The position numbers and the translations under genes are program-made. Under the pieces are notes generated by a model that was not told the DNA's origin, did not search any database, and saw only the letters and a list, made by a program, of their open reading frames with translations. From CAIWTU01 sp035686205 (GTDB lineage: Bacteria > Desulfobacterota > Desulfuromonadia > Geobacterales > Geobacteraceae), in NCBI GenBank assembly GCA_035686205.1, contig DASRZQ010000161.1, positions 1-64,000 on the forward strand: a stretch of DNA of 64,000 nt, in the 5' to 3' direction. Shown here piece by piece: positions 8,007 to 17,657 of the stretch (positions are counted from its first letter, which is position 1; each line of letters starts with the position of its first letter).

Positions 8007-9896
8007 CTAGCGTTCGTTCCCCTTAAACCTTATAGTGAACGAAACTCCGCCGTCTTCCCTCAGATCGATGTCTCCGCCCAACTGGTTGGTGAGCATGGTG
8101 ACAAGCTGCAGGCCCAGCGATTCGGTGTCGCGGAAATCCAGGCCTGGCGGCAGGCCGACACCGTCGTCGGCGACTGTCAGAGTCACCAGGTCTTCCTCGC
8201 CGGCATGCATGCTGATTTCAATTTTTCCTTTCCGGTTGCCGGGAAATGCGTGCTTGAGGGAATTCGAAACGAGCTCGTTGATGAGGAGACCGCACGGGAT
8301 GGCACGGTCGATGTCCATGAAGACATCCCCCACGTTCATCGACAGTTCAATCTGATCCGGGTTTTTGGCATATGAATTGAAAAGATGGGAGGCCAGGCTT
8401 TTGATATAATCTGCGAAATTTATCATGGAAAAATCCCTGGACTGGTATAGTTTCTGATGAACCAGCGCCATCGATCTGATCCTGTGCTGGCTTTCCCGGA
8501 AAATGCTCCTGGACTTCCCGTCGGTTATATAATCAGACTGCAGTTCCAGCAGAGACGAGATGATCTGCAGATTGTTCTTCACCCGGTGATGTATTTCCTT
8601 TAGCAAGACTTCCTTCTCCCTGAGAGAAGTCTTTAACTGTTCTTCCGCCCGTTTGCGTTCCGTTATGTCCTTGACGAATGAAATGATGAATTTTTTGCCA
8701 TGGAATCCGACATGGTTGGCCGTAACCTCAACGGGAAATTTTGCTCCGTCCTTTCTCCGGTGAATCGTTTCGATCGTTATTGATCCGGACTCTCTCAGAT
8801 TTTTTCCGTGCGCAACAAAATTCTCCTTGTTATAAGTCGGATTGATATCAAAGACGCTCATCGCACACAACTCATCCTTCGAATAGCCGAGGCACTCACA
8901 GGCATAATCGTTGACGCCCAGAATGTCACCCGACATCGAAATCCGGTAAATGCCCAGTGAAGCCTTATCCACGCAATACTTCGTCAGCCGAAGTTCCTCT
9001 TCCGCCCGTTTTCTGGCGGTTATGTCCTTGGCAAACGACAAAGTGAATTTCCTGCCCCGAAATTCCAGAAAGTTGACTGTTATTTCTACCGGGAATGTCG
9101 ACCCGTCCTTACGCCTGTGCACAGTCTCGAAAGTCCTGGACCCGGAGTCGGACAGCTTCGTTCTGTGTTCAATGAAAACCTCCCTTGTAAAAGTGGGATC
9201 TATATCGAAGATGGTCATAGAGCAGAGTTCTTCCCATGAATACCCCAGGCTTTGACATGCATATTCGTTGACACTCCTTATATTTCCTTCCTCCGAGATA
9301 TGGTAAATGCCAATCGATGCCTTATCGATGCAATATTTCGTCACGAGTAGTTGTTCTTCGGTGCGCATCTGGTGGAGGGACCGCTCGGCGAGTTCGGCTA
9401 TAAAACGTGCCAGTGCCTTGTTGTAAGCAAGGATTTGTTCGACCTTTTCCAGACTGAAGACCGGCACGCGATCAAATGCTTCCATATAGCTTTCAAGGTC
9501 AAATCCGAATTCGACAGCCTGGCGGACAAAGATCTCACGGTCCGGGGTCTCGCCCTCGTAGAAAAACTGGCCCAGGAACATGTTTGCCAGGTGTATTCCC
9601 TCGACCATAATAGGGATAGCAATGTCCCACAGTCCGTTTTTGCATTTGTATCTGCTGGCTTCACCGTCAGGAAGACGGCTTTTGATAAAACTGTCGCTCT
9701 CTTTGCAGAGTTCGAGCGATTTTGGGTTGGCGCGATGGAATGATGTGCAGATATCCTGCCAACCCGCGGCTGCCAGGACTGATCCGTCGAAAGCGTCCAG
9801 AATACCGATAGGCATGCCCGCGGCATGATAATGCGCTTCAGCGAGCTTTTGGACAATTGTCACATCAATAAGATCGGAAAAGCTGTATTTTTTCAT
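8007..9896 (-). CDS. sensor histidine kinase: PocR domain, two PAS domains, HisKA_2/HATPase
   Basis: A 629-residue sensor without transmembrane segments. Residues about 1-170 resemble the PocR ligand-binding domain (cysteines and the segment LELCKESDSFIKSR, GLWDIAIPIMVEGIHLANMFLGQFF). Two PAS domains follow (about 190-310 and 315-430), similar enough to each other (CxDKASxGIYxIS, RRKDGxxFPVE) to suggest duplication. The kinase core is the HisKA_2 type with the phospho-acceptor histidine in LKEIHHRVKNNLQIISSLL, followed by an HATPase with DDGVGLPPG. The cognate regulator is not adjacent, although an orphan receiver lies 1 kb upstream. Predicted cytoplasmic sensor of a small ligand or redox state; the signal is unknown. 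Confidence 0.9.
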   Translation of the reverse strand: MKKYSFSDLIDVTIVQKLAEAHYHAAGMPIGILDAFDGSVLAAAGWQDICTSFHRANPKSLELCKESDSFIKSRLPDGEASRYKCKNGLWDIAIPIMVEGIHLANMFLGQFFYEGETPDREIFVRQAVEFGFDLESYMEAFDRVPVFSLEKVEQILAYNKALARFIAELAERSLHQMRTEEQLLVTKYCIDKASIGIYHISEEGNIRSVNEYACQSLGYSWEELCSMTIFDIDPTFTREVFIEHRTKLSDSGSRTFETVHRRKDGSTFPVEITVNFLEFRGRKFTLSFAKDITARKRAEEELRLTKYCVDKASLGIYRISMSGDILGVNDYACECLGYSKDELCAMSVFDINPTYNKENFVAHGKNLRESGSITIETIHRRKDGAKFPVEVTANHVGFHGKKFIISFVKDITERKRAEEQLKTSLREKEVLLKEIHHRVKNNLQIISSLLELQSDYITDGKSRSIFRESQHRIRSMALVHQKLYQSRDFSMINFADYIKSLASHLFNSYAKNPDQIELSMNVGDVFMDIDRAIPCGLLINELVSNSLKHAFPGNRKGKIEISMHAGEEDLVTLTVADDGVGLPPGLDFRDTESLGLQLVTMLTNQLGGDIDLREDGGVSFTIRFKGNER

Positions 9897-10376
9897 CGTC
9901 AGCCCCCGTTGGATATGATCCTGTCGAATTTATCCAGATAAGTCTGGTTAATTAGAAACGTGCGTCAATCTTATCCTTTTTGGGCATTTTGCTTCATAAC
10001 TCACACAAATTACAGTTAAATTTTTATAATTTTATTTAATCAATTTGAATCAGAAGTGGAGTTTTGATTGGGAAAGATATAACTTTTGAGGATGGCACTA
10101 CTTGATAGTAAGTTTAATTATAAATAATGAGATATATAAAGATTGCTTTCAGGGTTGAACGATTCAAGTGATCGGCAGGCGCCGGCGACATCCCTGGAAT
10201 GGCTTAGCTCCGGAAATATCCGAAGCGACATGCATATCTCCTCCGTGAAAACCGGTTTTGATCGCTCAGCGGGGACGCCTCGCGAACAAAACACATGAAC
10301 AACGAAAGGGCATATTTGTAATACCCTGCACAAAGGTAGGAACAAAGAAGTTTATAAGAGCCCCCAGGCTCCCGGG
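9897..10376. other. 480-base intergenic region, AT-rich upstream of the kinase
   Basis: No gene supported. The part at about 9960-10140 is strongly AT-rich and presumably contains the kinase promoter, but no clean -35/-10 pair stands out. A minus-strand open frame at 10118-10345 lacks a ribosome-binding site and recognisable composition and was not called. Confidence 0.5.
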
Positions 10377-10691
10377 TCAAGTCTTCCGCGCTGTCGGCAG
10401 ATGGCGGACCATTTCCTTATATTTTTCCCATTCGGTTGCCGTCCATATCTCCGTTGAAGCATGGGCGAAAGTCCGGATTATGGTCGACACCTTCATGGCC
10501 GTCTCCAGGTCCGGGGCACGGAAAATGTCGAGGTAGTCACAGGGACCGAGGATGGCATAATTGTGCAGCCACTCCACACCCGGGCACTCGGTGCGGATGT
10601 GTTCCATGGCCGCCCTCTCCAGTTCTTCCAGAGAACCTGGCGACGTGAGGGCGTCCGGTGAAAGACGGGTAATCATTACATAAGTCTGCAT
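10377..10691 (-). CDS. GYD-domain protein
   Basis: A 104-residue protein resembling the GYD family of small ferredoxin-fold (dimeric alpha-beta barrel-like) proteins: N-terminal YVMITRLSPDAL, the central YAILGPCDYLDIFRAPDLETAMKV and IRTFAHASTEIWTATEW. Family function is unknown. A good ribosome-binding site (GGAGGAAG) precedes the ATG. It is single-gene, with the receiver gene upstream on the same strand after about 230 bases. Confident as a gene, modest on role. Confidence 0.8.
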   Translation of the reverse strand: MQTYVMITRLSPDALTSPGSLEELERAAMEHIRTECPGVEWLHNYAILGPCDYLDIFRAPDLETAMKVSTIIRTFAHASTEIWTATEWEKYKEMVRHLPTARKT

Positions 10692-10827
10692 GCCTCCGCT
10701 TCCTCCATTTCCATCAAACTTTGTTTCCGTATGTTAATTTTAACCTCAGTGAGTTGAAGGTCAAGCAGACGCCTTGGTTGGCGGGCGGAATGCCGGGGAT
10801 AATTTAATGGGAATACCGCGCAAAAGA

Positions 10828-10846
10828 GGGAACAGATTTGGTTCCC
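10828..10846 (-). terminator. possible rho-independent terminator after the receiver gene
   Basis: On the minus strand GGGAAC-7-base loop-GTTCCC followed by TCTTTT, about 75 bases downstream of the receiver stop. The T-tract is interrupted. Confidence 0.4.
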
Positions 10847-10919
10847 CCGTATTAAGGCCGGCGGAAAACGGAATGTAAAGTACTATGCTTCACCGGAAAG
10901 AGAAATTCATCGGAGGGCA

Positions 10920-11354
10920 TCAACCCGCCAGCGCCGAGCAGCCTTCCTCCTTGGCCATGTCCTGCACGGCGAGACATTCGTCAATGGCAGCGAACAGTTT
11001 GCTGATATCAATGGGCTTGCACAGGTAAAAACGGCTGTCAAGTTCGACCCTATGCGTGAAAGACACGACGTCGCAGCTGGCCGAGGTAACGATTATGCAC
11101 GTGTCGGGATTTATCTCCCTTATTTTCTGTATCATCTCTATACCGTCCATTACGGGCATAATAATATCTGTAATCACGAGCGCGGGCTTTTCAAGCATGA
11201 ACATATCCAGGCCTTCTTTGCCGTTTGCTGCCCAAAAAAGCGGAACCTCAGGATATCTTCTTTTTATGATAAGGCCCAGGGATTTTCTGCTGATCTCGTC
11301 ATCTTCGACATAGAGTATTGCGGTTTTATTTGCTGACCGTAAAGGACTGAACAT
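10920..11354 (-). CDS. stand-alone response regulator receiver protein
   Basis: A 144-residue CheY-like receiver with no output domain. Acidic pocket residues lie in ILYVEDDE, the phospho-acceptor aspartate is in ALVITDIIMPVMDG, the conserved threonine/serine in IIVTSAS, and the lysine in YLCKPID. A short C-terminal tail of about 20 residues follows. It likely relays phosphate from a hybrid or histidine kinase encoded nearby, such as the PocR kinase about 1 kb downstream, but the pairing is inference. A paralogous receiver is encoded at 26689-27090. Confidence 0.9.
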   Translation of the reverse strand: MFSPLRSANKTAILYVEDDEISRKSLGLIIKRRYPEVPLFWAANGKEGLDMFMLEKPALVITDIIMPVMDGIEMIQKIREINPDTCIIVTSASCDVVSFTHRVELDSRFYLCKPIDISKLFAAIDECLAVQDMAKEEGCSALAG

Positions 11355-11609
11355 TTTTAACCTGCTTTCTGTTTCTGGTTTTCCAAGCCAAAAAAATTAA
11401 GCAATTTTCATGCCTCAACAGGAACGATTGAAATTATTGACCGGTAACCGGCTAATCCCGTTGAAATTATTCCCGGTCCTGAAAATATTACTTTGGTGAT
11501 ACAATAAACTTGCTGGCCGAGTTTTTGAGCCTGTGACAATTTTCGTCAACAATGTCGTTTTTATAGGCAAAGGCGCACTCGCGCGGAATACGGTCCAGGA
11601 GGCTTATAA

Positions 11610-11828
11610 ATGATAATATGGGAATATAAGATAGTTTATTTCGGGCTGGATGCCGCTCCTCCCCAAGTCATTGAGGAAGATGAATACGAGGAACGTCTTT
11701 ACGGCGGCGCGGAGATGTTGAATGAAATGGGCAAGGAAGGCTGGGAGCTTGTCACCTTCGTGACCCATATTACCGCGACAAACGTTACCAAATATCACGC
11801 GGTGATGAAAAGACCGAAAACTTCATGA
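11610..11828 (+). CDS. small DUF4177-like protein
   Basis: A 72-residue protein whose pattern (WEYKIVYF, then LNEMGKEGWELVTFV, then KYHAVMKRP) matches the small DUF4177 family of unknown function. The start ATG follows AGGAGG at 11597-11602. The gene ends 3 bases before an in-frame possible start of the next gene, so the two are probably co-transcribed. Confidence 0.75.
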   Translation: MIIWEYKIVYFGLDAAPPQVIEEDEYEERLYGGAEMLNEMGKEGWELVTFVTHITATNVTKYHAVMKRPKTS

Positions 11829-11843
11829 AAATTGCAAGGCAAG

Positions 11844-12077
11844 GTGAGAAAATTGCTGGTGACCGTGAAATTGTTCGCCACGTTCAGAAACGGAAGGTTT
11901 ATGTCGGAAGTGCGTGAATACCCGCCGGGAACCGTTGTCAGACATATACTTGTTGAACTTGAAATCCCGGAAAAGGAACTGGGCGCGATTTTTGTCAATT
12001 ACCGACATGCGGAAACCGATTATGAGCTGAAGGAAGATGATGTTGTTTCGATATTCCCCCTGGTGGGAGGTGGCTGA
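11844..12077 (+). CDS. MoaD/ThiS-family sulfur-carrier-like protein
   Basis: A beta-grasp ubiquitin-like protein of about 77 residues. Segments VTVKLFATFRNGR, PPGTVVRHILVEL and DDVVSIFPLVGGG fit the family, and the C-terminal Gly-Gly is the site that is adenylated and thiocarboxylated in sulfur carriers. GTG at 11844 is chosen because AAGG lies 4 bases upstream; TTG 11832 and GTG 11859 are alternatives. No MoeB/ThiF or molybdopterin gene is adjacent, so it could serve molybdopterin, tungstopterin or thiamine synthesis. Confidence 0.75.
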   Translation: MRKLLVTVKLFATFRNGRFMSEVREYPPGTVVRHILVELEIPEKELGAIFVNYRHAETDYELKEDDVVSIFPLVGGG

Positions 12078-12121
12078 TTGAGGCCGGAATCAGTTTTTGC
12101 GTTATACGGCAAAGCAAGTCT

Positions 12122-13714
12122 TCAGTGAAGGGAAACCGGCCCCTTCGGCATGACCTTCTTCAGCAGCAGGACTACCCCGACACATGCAAGACTTATGACG
12201 GCAAGCATGCGGAAATTATCGACAAAAGACAGTAGAGTCGATTGCCTTATCAGTTCGTTGAATATGGAACCCTCTGCTTTCCGCGCGGCCTCGACGGGGC
12301 CGAAATACTGCTCGAACGCGCGCTGAAGACCTACCGTGCTTATCCGGAAGGGGTTCGCGCCCGGGCTCAGATGGGTGATCATGTCCGCCTGATGCGCCTG
12401 TGCCCTTCGTTCAAGTATGGTGGTAACAGCCGAGATACCGGCGCTGCCGCCGATGTTTCGCATCAGGTTGAATATGCCGCTGGCGTTCCCCATCTCCTGG
12501 CGCGGCAGCATGCCCATCGCCACGGCCGAAAGCGGAACGAAAATCATGCTCAGGCCGACTCCCATAATGATGTTGGGCCAGATGATGTTCCAAATGGCGA
12601 TTTCGAGGTTGATGCCGCCAAACTGCCACAAGGACACCGCCACGAGGATAAAACCGGCGCCGATCAGCTTCCGGAAATCGATTTTTCCGGTCAGAAAACC
12701 GACAGCCGGCATGGCAATAAGCGCGCCTACGCCCCGGGGACTGAGGGTCAGGCCGCTCTGCATAGCCGAATAACCCATGAGAGTCTGGAGAAAGATCGGG
12801 ATCAGCGTGATGGCGCTGTAAAGGGCAACCCCAAGAAGGGTTATCAGCAGGGTCCCCACCGCAAAATTGCGGTCCTTCAGAACCCTGAGGTTGACCACCG
12901 GCTCTGCGGTCCGCAGTTCGCGGATTATAAAGAGAATCATCGTCAATGCGCTGACAAAAGTGAACCAGCATACCCAGGATGCGGCAAACCAGTCATCCTG
13001 CTGGCCCTTGTCCAGGATGATCTGCAGGGTCGCAAGCGAGACGGCCATGAGTCCGAAACCAATGTTGTCGATTTTCCCGGGCCTGGCGGCTTTGAGGTAT
13101 GGAGGATCTTCAACGAATGCCCGCGTCATGAGGATCGCCATGATCCCTATGGGGATGTTGATATAGAACGCCCATCGCCACGAGTAATTGTCGGTGAGCC
13201 AACCGCCCAGTGTCGGCCCGATGATGGGCGCGACCACGACACCGATTCCGAAAGCCCCCATCGCCATGCCCCTCTTTTCGGCGGGAAAGCTTTCCAGGAG
13301 AATGGCCTGGGACATCGGCTGGAGGGCGCCCCCGCCCGCCCCCTGGATGATGCGGGCCACGATCAGCATGCCCAGGGATTCCGCGATGCCGCAAACGAAC
13401 GAGGAAACCGTGAAGATCGCGATGCAGAAAACGAGGAAGCGGGTGCGGCCGAAATATCTGGCGAACCATCCGGTGGCGGGCAGGACGATTGCGTTTGCGA
13501 CCAGGTAGCTGGTCAGGGTCCATGTAGCTTCGTCGGTGCTGGCGGAAAGGTTTCCCGCAATGTGGGGCAGAGCCACGGAAACTATGGTTGTATCGAGAAT
13601 TTCCATGAAGGTGGGCAGCATGACGGCAGCCGCTATAAGCCATGGATTAACGGATGGACGCCATTCCTCCATGTCTGGTGCGACAGATTTCCCATTTTTG
13701 CCCGTCGCCATCAT
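12122..13714 (-). CDS. emrB: EmrB/QacA-type drug:H+ antiporter (MFS, DHA2 family)
   Basis: A 530-residue inner-membrane transporter with about 14 hydrophobic helices. The family motif near helix 1 is present (PTFMEILDTTIVSVALPHIAG), as are the motif A-like GWFARYFGRTR and motif C region GIGVVVAPIIGPTLGGWL. The ATG at 13714 overlaps the TGA of the upstream emrA (ATGATG context); a longer frame up to 13996 is only read-through of the emrA region. As the last gene of tolC-emrA-emrB it would form the inner-membrane part of a tripartite pump exporting hydrophobic compounds. Confidence 0.92.
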   Translation of the reverse strand: MMATGKNGKSVAPDMEEWRPSVNPWLIAAAVMLPTFMEILDTTIVSVALPHIAGNLSASTDEATWTLTSYLVANAIVLPATGWFARYFGRTRFLVFCIAIFTVSSFVCGIAESLGMLIVARIIQGAGGGALQPMSQAILLESFPAEKRGMAMGAFGIGVVVAPIIGPTLGGWLTDNYSWRWAFYINIPIGIMAILMTRAFVEDPPYLKAARPGKIDNIGFGLMAVSLATLQIILDKGQQDDWFAASWVCWFTFVSALTMILFIIRELRTAEPVVNLRVLKDRNFAVGTLLITLLGVALYSAITLIPIFLQTLMGYSAMQSGLTLSPRGVGALIAMPAVGFLTGKIDFRKLIGAGFILVAVSLWQFGGINLEIAIWNIIWPNIIMGVGLSMIFVPLSAVAMGMLPRQEMGNASGIFNLMRNIGGSAGISAVTTILERRAQAHQADMITHLSPGANPFRISTVGLQRAFEQYFGPVEAARKAEGSIFNELIRQSTLLSFVDNFRMLAVISLACVGVVLLLKKVMPKGPVSLH

Positions 13715-15000
13715 TTTACCCTTACTTCCGGCTCGACCGACATTCCCGGCCGCAGCAGGCGTTCCCTGTCCTGGCCTTTCTCGAAGACAATCTTGACCGG
13801 GATGCGCTGCACCACTTTCACGTAATTCCCCGTGGCGTTCTCCGGCGGGAAGAGGCTGAAGCGCGCCCCGCTGGCCCCGGTGATACTGTCCACATGTCCG
13901 TCGTAAGTCTTTTTGTAGGTATCCACGTAAATCTTCGCCCGTTGGCCGGGTCTCATCTTCCCCAGCTGCGTCTCCTTGAAATTGGCCGTCACCCATATAT
14001 CTTCCAGGGGAACTATGGACAGGAGCACTTGGCCCGGGTCAACGTTTTGCCCGATCTCCACAGTCCTCTTGCCGACCACTCCCGCGACTGGTGCGGTCAC
14101 CCGCGTGTAGCGAAGATTGAGCTCCGCCTGATCCAGAGCGGCCTTGTACCTCATGGCCACGGCATTTGCGCTCTCGGCCCTGGAGCGGGTGACGGAGACC
14201 TGCCGCGGCCCGGTCCGGGCCGATTCCAGTTCCGCCCGCATGCGCCTCAGTTGCTCCTGCGCCTGCTCCGCCTGTTTACGGGCGGCGGTCACCAGTGCCC
14301 TCGCCTCATCCACGGTCGCTGCGGCTGACCTTGCCGCCGCGACCGCCTGGTCATACTGTTGCCTCGAAATGATATCCCGCTCGGCGAGAGGCCGGTACCG
14401 TTCCAGGTCGGCCTGGGCCTTGCCGTTATTGGCTTCGGCTTCCCGCAGCCTGGCCCTTGCCGCCTCCAGCTGTTTTTCGGCAGCCGCCGTACCCGCCCGA
14501 GAATTCGCAACATTCGCATCGGCGGCACTGATTCCGCTGCCGGAAGTGACCACGGAGATGGGAACATTGGTGCGGGCCGCCTTCGCATCGGCCAGGGCCT
14601 CCGCATATTCAGCCTTGGCCCGTTCCAGGGCCACCCGGTAGTCGGTGGGATCGATTTCCACGAGGACAACCCCGGCTTCCACATACTGATAGTCACGGAA
14701 GTCGATGCGGATTACGTGACCGCCTACCCGTGCGCTTATGGGATTGATATGGCCGTCTATCTGCGCATCGTCGGTACTCTCCCAGAACGTGGAACGCCAC
14801 CAGTAGCCAAAAGCCGCAATCGCCGCGACAGCAAGAATGACAACCAAAATTATTTTCTTTTTCTTCCGGATATTCTCCCGCGAAATCCAGCCTGCGTTCT
14901 TTCCCTGCCCGTCATCGGACATCCGATTTTCGCTCGTAGGACCGTCGTCGCTACTGTTTCGCGGCGGAACCCCGTTTCCGTCAATTTCCGCCATGATCAT
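13711..15000 (-). CDS. emrA: HlyD/EmrA-type membrane-fusion protein
   Basis: A 429-residue periplasmic adaptor. A cytoplasmic N-terminal tail rich in S and D, one transmembrane helix (about 50-70), a biotinyl-lipoyl-like half (INPISARVGGHVIRIDFRDYQYVEAG), a long alpha-hairpin coiled coil rich in A, E and R (about 125-270), and the second lipoyl half plus beta-barrel (LRYTRVTAPVAGVVGKRTVEIGQNV) are visible. The ATG at 15000 lies right after GGGAGGAAA and overlaps the tolC stop. It links the outer-membrane channel to EmrB. Confidence 0.92.
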   Translation of the reverse strand: MIMAEIDGNGVPPRNSSDDGPTSENRMSDDGQGKNAGWISRENIRKKKKIILVVILAVAAIAAFGYWWRSTFWESTDDAQIDGHINPISARVGGHVIRIDFRDYQYVEAGVVLVEIDPTDYRVALERAKAEYAEALADAKAARTNVPISVVTSGSGISAADANVANSRAGTAAAEKQLEAARARLREAEANNGKAQADLERYRPLAERDIISRQQYDQAVAAARSAAATVDEARALVTAARKQAEQAQEQLRRMRAELESARTGPRQVSVTRSRAESANAVAMRYKAALDQAELNLRYTRVTAPVAGVVGKRTVEIGQNVDPGQVLLSIVPLEDIWVTANFKETQLGKMRPGQRAKIYVDTYKKTYDGHVDSITGASGARFSLFPPENATGNYVKVVQRIPVKIVFEKGQDRERLLRPGMSVEPEVRVK

Positions 15001-16433
15001 TTTCCTCCCAGGTAATCCTCCACCCTTTTTTCGGCAACCCCAAGAGCCCGCGCCAGTTCGAGCTTTGCGAGGTTGTGGGCATAGAGGCCGGAAATATAGG
15101 CCTCGTGGGCCGCCGCCACCGACTCCTGGGCCTGGACCACTTCCAGGTTATCGGAGACTCCCGCCGCGAAGCGCTCCCGGGCCTGGCTCAGCGTCAGTTC
15201 CGCTAATTCGACGCTTGACCTTGCCACATCGACCTGTTCAGCGCCAGCTTTCAGGTCCAGCAGGGCGGTCCGTATCTCGTACTCGATCTGCGCCTGCAAA
15301 TCCGCCAGTTCATCCCTGCTGCGGCGCAGGGCCGCCTCGGCCTGCAATTCTTCCCCCCGGACGCTTCCACCCTGGAATAGCGGTATGCTGAGAACGCCCG
15401 ATACCGTGTATGTGTCCTTCAGTTTTCCGGGATCGGTACCGAGAGCGCCGTAATTGGCTTCCACGGCCAGCGACGGATAATACTTCGCGGTCGCTGCGTC
15501 GAGTGACAATTCTGCGGCCGTCACCCGCGCCGTGGCGCTCTTGAGGTCCTGGCGGGATTGATAGGCCCGCTCCAGTCCCTGTTCCACGCTGATCGCCCCA
15601 ACTACGGAGTAAGGCGCCTTATCAGTCAGTTCCAGATCCTGCCCCGTCGGCAGTCCGATTATCCTGGCAATTATCAGCTTCTGCTTCTCGAACTCGTTCC
15701 CGGCCGCAATCAGTTGCTGCCGCCTGGTCTGCAGTTCGACCCTGGCCCGGAGCTCGTCGATTCCCGGTGTCACTCCCGCCCTGTGCATCTGGACGGCATT
15801 TTCGAACAGGGTCTGCGCCGTATCGAGCTGGGCCCGTGCCGTCTCTACCCTTGACTCTCCCGCCAGCGCCTGCAGGTATGCGTTTCCCACCGCAGCCACG
15901 ACAAGTTCGCGGGCATCCCCGTACGAATGAACCGCCGCCTCTAGGGATTTGTCCGCGGCACGGGTCCGGTCAAGGGCATTCAGATCGAAAACCGTCTGGG
16001 TAAGAAAAACCCTCGCGTCGTAATAACCGTATGGCCCTATCATCTGCGGCAATCCCGGGAGCGTCAGTCCCTTCGCAGCGAGATTGTCCCTTTCTATGTT
16101 GGCGCTCGTTTTCGTCACCAGGTTCGGCAGCAGTGAGCTCAGCTCTTTCCATTTTTTGCCGCGCTCCGCACGCACGGACTCCTCCTGCACCAGCATGCCG
16201 AGGTTTTGTCGAAGCCCCTTTTCGAGCGCTTCTTTCAATGAGAGATGTAAAACTGAGCCGGTCGGCTTTCCCGCCGGTACGCTCCCGAGGAATTGGCTCT
16301 CAATGGCAGGCTGGCCCGGTATCGCGACGGACGGCGTATACGTAATGGTCTGAGCAGTGACTATTACGGGAAGGATCGAGCACGCGAAAGTCGAAAAGAA
16401 AAGGATTGATATTTTGGCTTTCAGTAGACTCAT
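14997..16433 (-). CDS. tolC: TolC-family outer-membrane efflux channel
   Basis: A 478-residue protein from the chosen ATG, which sits 9 bases after GAGG and gives a proper signal peptide (MSLLKAKISILFFSTFACSI... ending in VTAQ). The frame is open up to 16517, but upstream starts would bury the signal sequence. Two OEP repeats are seen, with the alpha-helical barrel segments AEYNGxLG-like and ARERFAAGVSDNLEVVQAQESVAAAHEAYISGLYAHN, diagnostic of the family. First gene of the tripartite efflux operon. Confidence 0.9.
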   Translation of the reverse strand: MSLLKAKISILFFSTFACSILPVIVTAQTITYTPSVAIPGQPAIESQFLGSVPAGKPTGSVLHLSLKEALEKGLRQNLGMLVQEESVRAERGKKWKELSSLLPNLVTKTSANIERDNLAAKGLTLPGLPQMIGPYGYYDARVFLTQTVFDLNALDRTRAADKSLEAAVHSYGDARELVVAAVGNAYLQALAGESRVETARAQLDTAQTLFENAVQMHRAGVTPGIDELRARVELQTRRQQLIAAGNEFEKQKLIIARIIGLPTGQDLELTDKAPYSVVGAISVEQGLERAYQSRQDLKSATARVTAAELSLDAATAKYYPSLAVEANYGALGTDPGKLKDTYTVSGVLSIPLFQGGSVRGEELQAEAALRRSRDELADLQAQIEYEIRTALLDLKAGAEQVDVARSSVELAELTLSQARERFAAGVSDNLEVVQAQESVAAAHEAYISGLYAHNLAKLELARALGVAEKRVEDYLGGK

Positions 16434-16886
16434 CGGGATTAACCTCATTATTAGTCCGGCGAAAAAACCATTCCAATGTGTCAGAGCTTTCAGCATCGCC
16501 AGAAGGCGCTCTTGCACTGGTTATTTCCTGAATCCGTGTGCATGAAGGCCGCAATGGGCGGAATGCCGTTGTCCAACGCCGCCTGTGCAGTTTAATGCCG
16601 GCTTCTACAGGTGAACTCAGCCGCCACGTTCATCCCGGCTGACGAGGCCGAGACATTGGCATTTCAAACAAATGGCAGCCTTCATGCCCACGAATTCAGG
16701 TATTCCAGCATTTATCCAAAACGTCACAAGAACGGGAGCACGAGCTAATTTAAAAGTACCATATTGTTATCATTTGCAAAGTGACCAGTCCAGAGTGGTT
16801 CAGATAATCCATTGACTCGACATGAACCGTTGATTATAGTGATAACGATCAACAACACGCCCTCTAATATACGGAAAAAATGAAGC
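16434..16886. other. divergent intergenic region between the efflux and mla operons
   Basis: About 450 bases without a supported gene. It holds a strong promoter for the mla operon near its right end; the efflux-operon promoter was not located. No adjacent regulator gene for the pump is present. Confidence 0.5.
16812..16840 (+). promoter_or_regulatory. sigma-70 promoter of the mlaEFD operon with flanking inverted repeat
   Basis: TTGACT at 16812-16817, exactly 17 bases, then TATAGT at 16835-16840, about 46 bases upstream of mlaE. GTTGAT (16829-16834) and ATCAAC (16848-16853) form an inverted repeat that straddles the -10 box, a possible operator. Confidence 0.65.
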
Positions 16887-17657
16887 ATGACATTCGAATT
16901 CCTTGAAAGCCACCTAAAATCAGCCCTTGTTGAGATACAGGATTTTTTCCTCCTCGCTTGGAGGGCGATTCGAAAAATGTTCAGCGCCCCCTTTTATTAT
17001 CGCGAATTCGCGATCCAGATGGACAAGATCGGGGTCGGTTCGCTGTTCATCATTGTTCTGACCGGCACATTCACCGGAATGGTCATGGCACTGCAGGCCC
17101 TCGTCCAGTTGAAACCATTCGCGGCCACCAGCTACGTCGGCGGCATGGTCGCGGTAACCATGGTCAAGGAACTGGGGCCGGTGCTCAGCTCTCTTATGGT
17201 TGCAGGGCGTGTCGGTTCGGCCATAACCGCGGAGCTCGGCACAATGGTAGTCACCGAGCAGATCGACGCCATGGCGGTCGAGGGTACCGATATCATCAAA
17301 AGGCTGGTCACGCCGAGACTGAAGGCCACCCTTCTGTCCCTGCCGCTTCTGGTTATCATCGCCGACACGGTTGCCATGGCAGGCGGGTTCATTATTGCCC
17401 GCGGCTACGGCATCAAGCTTGTCATGTATCTCAATTCGATTCCCCAGTTCATGTTCTTCACCGATTACTTCGAAGGTCTGATAAAACCTTTCATTTTCGG
17501 CTTCCTGATTTCCATGATCGGCTGCCATTTCGGGCTCAACACCCAAGGCGGAGCCGAGGGCGTGGGCGAGGCGGCAAAACGTACCGTGGTTTTCTCATCG
17601 GTGCTGATACTGGTTACGGATTTCTTCCTTACGAAAATATTCGTCGTGGTCAGATAG
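16887..17657 (+). CDS. mlaE: MlaE-family ABC transporter permease (phospholipid transport)
   Basis: A 256-residue inner-membrane permease of an MCE lipid transporter. Five or so hydrophobic helices and the family signatures are present: LTGTFTGMVMALQA, VKELGPVLSSLMVAGRVGSAITAELGTMVVTEQIDAM, and the C-terminal GLNTQGGAEGVGEAAKRTVVFSSV. Full family length. Followed after 11 bases by the ATPase gene. In known Mla/MCE systems the permease works with an MlaF ATPase and a hexameric MCE ring to move phospholipids between inner and outer membrane. Confidence 0.94.
   Translation: MTFEFLESHLKSALVEIQDFFLLAWRAIRKMFSAPFYYREFAIQMDKIGVGSLFIIVLTGTFTGMVMALQALVQLKPFAATSYVGGMVAVTMVKELGPVLSSLMVAGRVGSAITAELGTMVVTEQIDAMAVEGTDIIKRLVTPRLKATLLSLPLLVIIADTVAMAGGFIIARGYGIKLVMYLNSIPQFMFFTDYFEGLIKPFIFGFLISMIGCHFGLNTQGGAEGVGEAAKRTVVFSSVLILVTDFFLTKIFVVVR

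Noticed and set aside
10118..10345. 75-residue minus-strand open frame
   Set aside because: No ribosome-binding site, no conserved pattern, and biased composition at the AT-rich/GC-rich boundary.
12242..13825. 527-residue plus-strand open frame over emrB
   Set aside because: It is antisense to a well-supported MFS transporter; its translation is polar, low in hydrophobic segments and matches no family. Typical shadow of a GC-rich gene.
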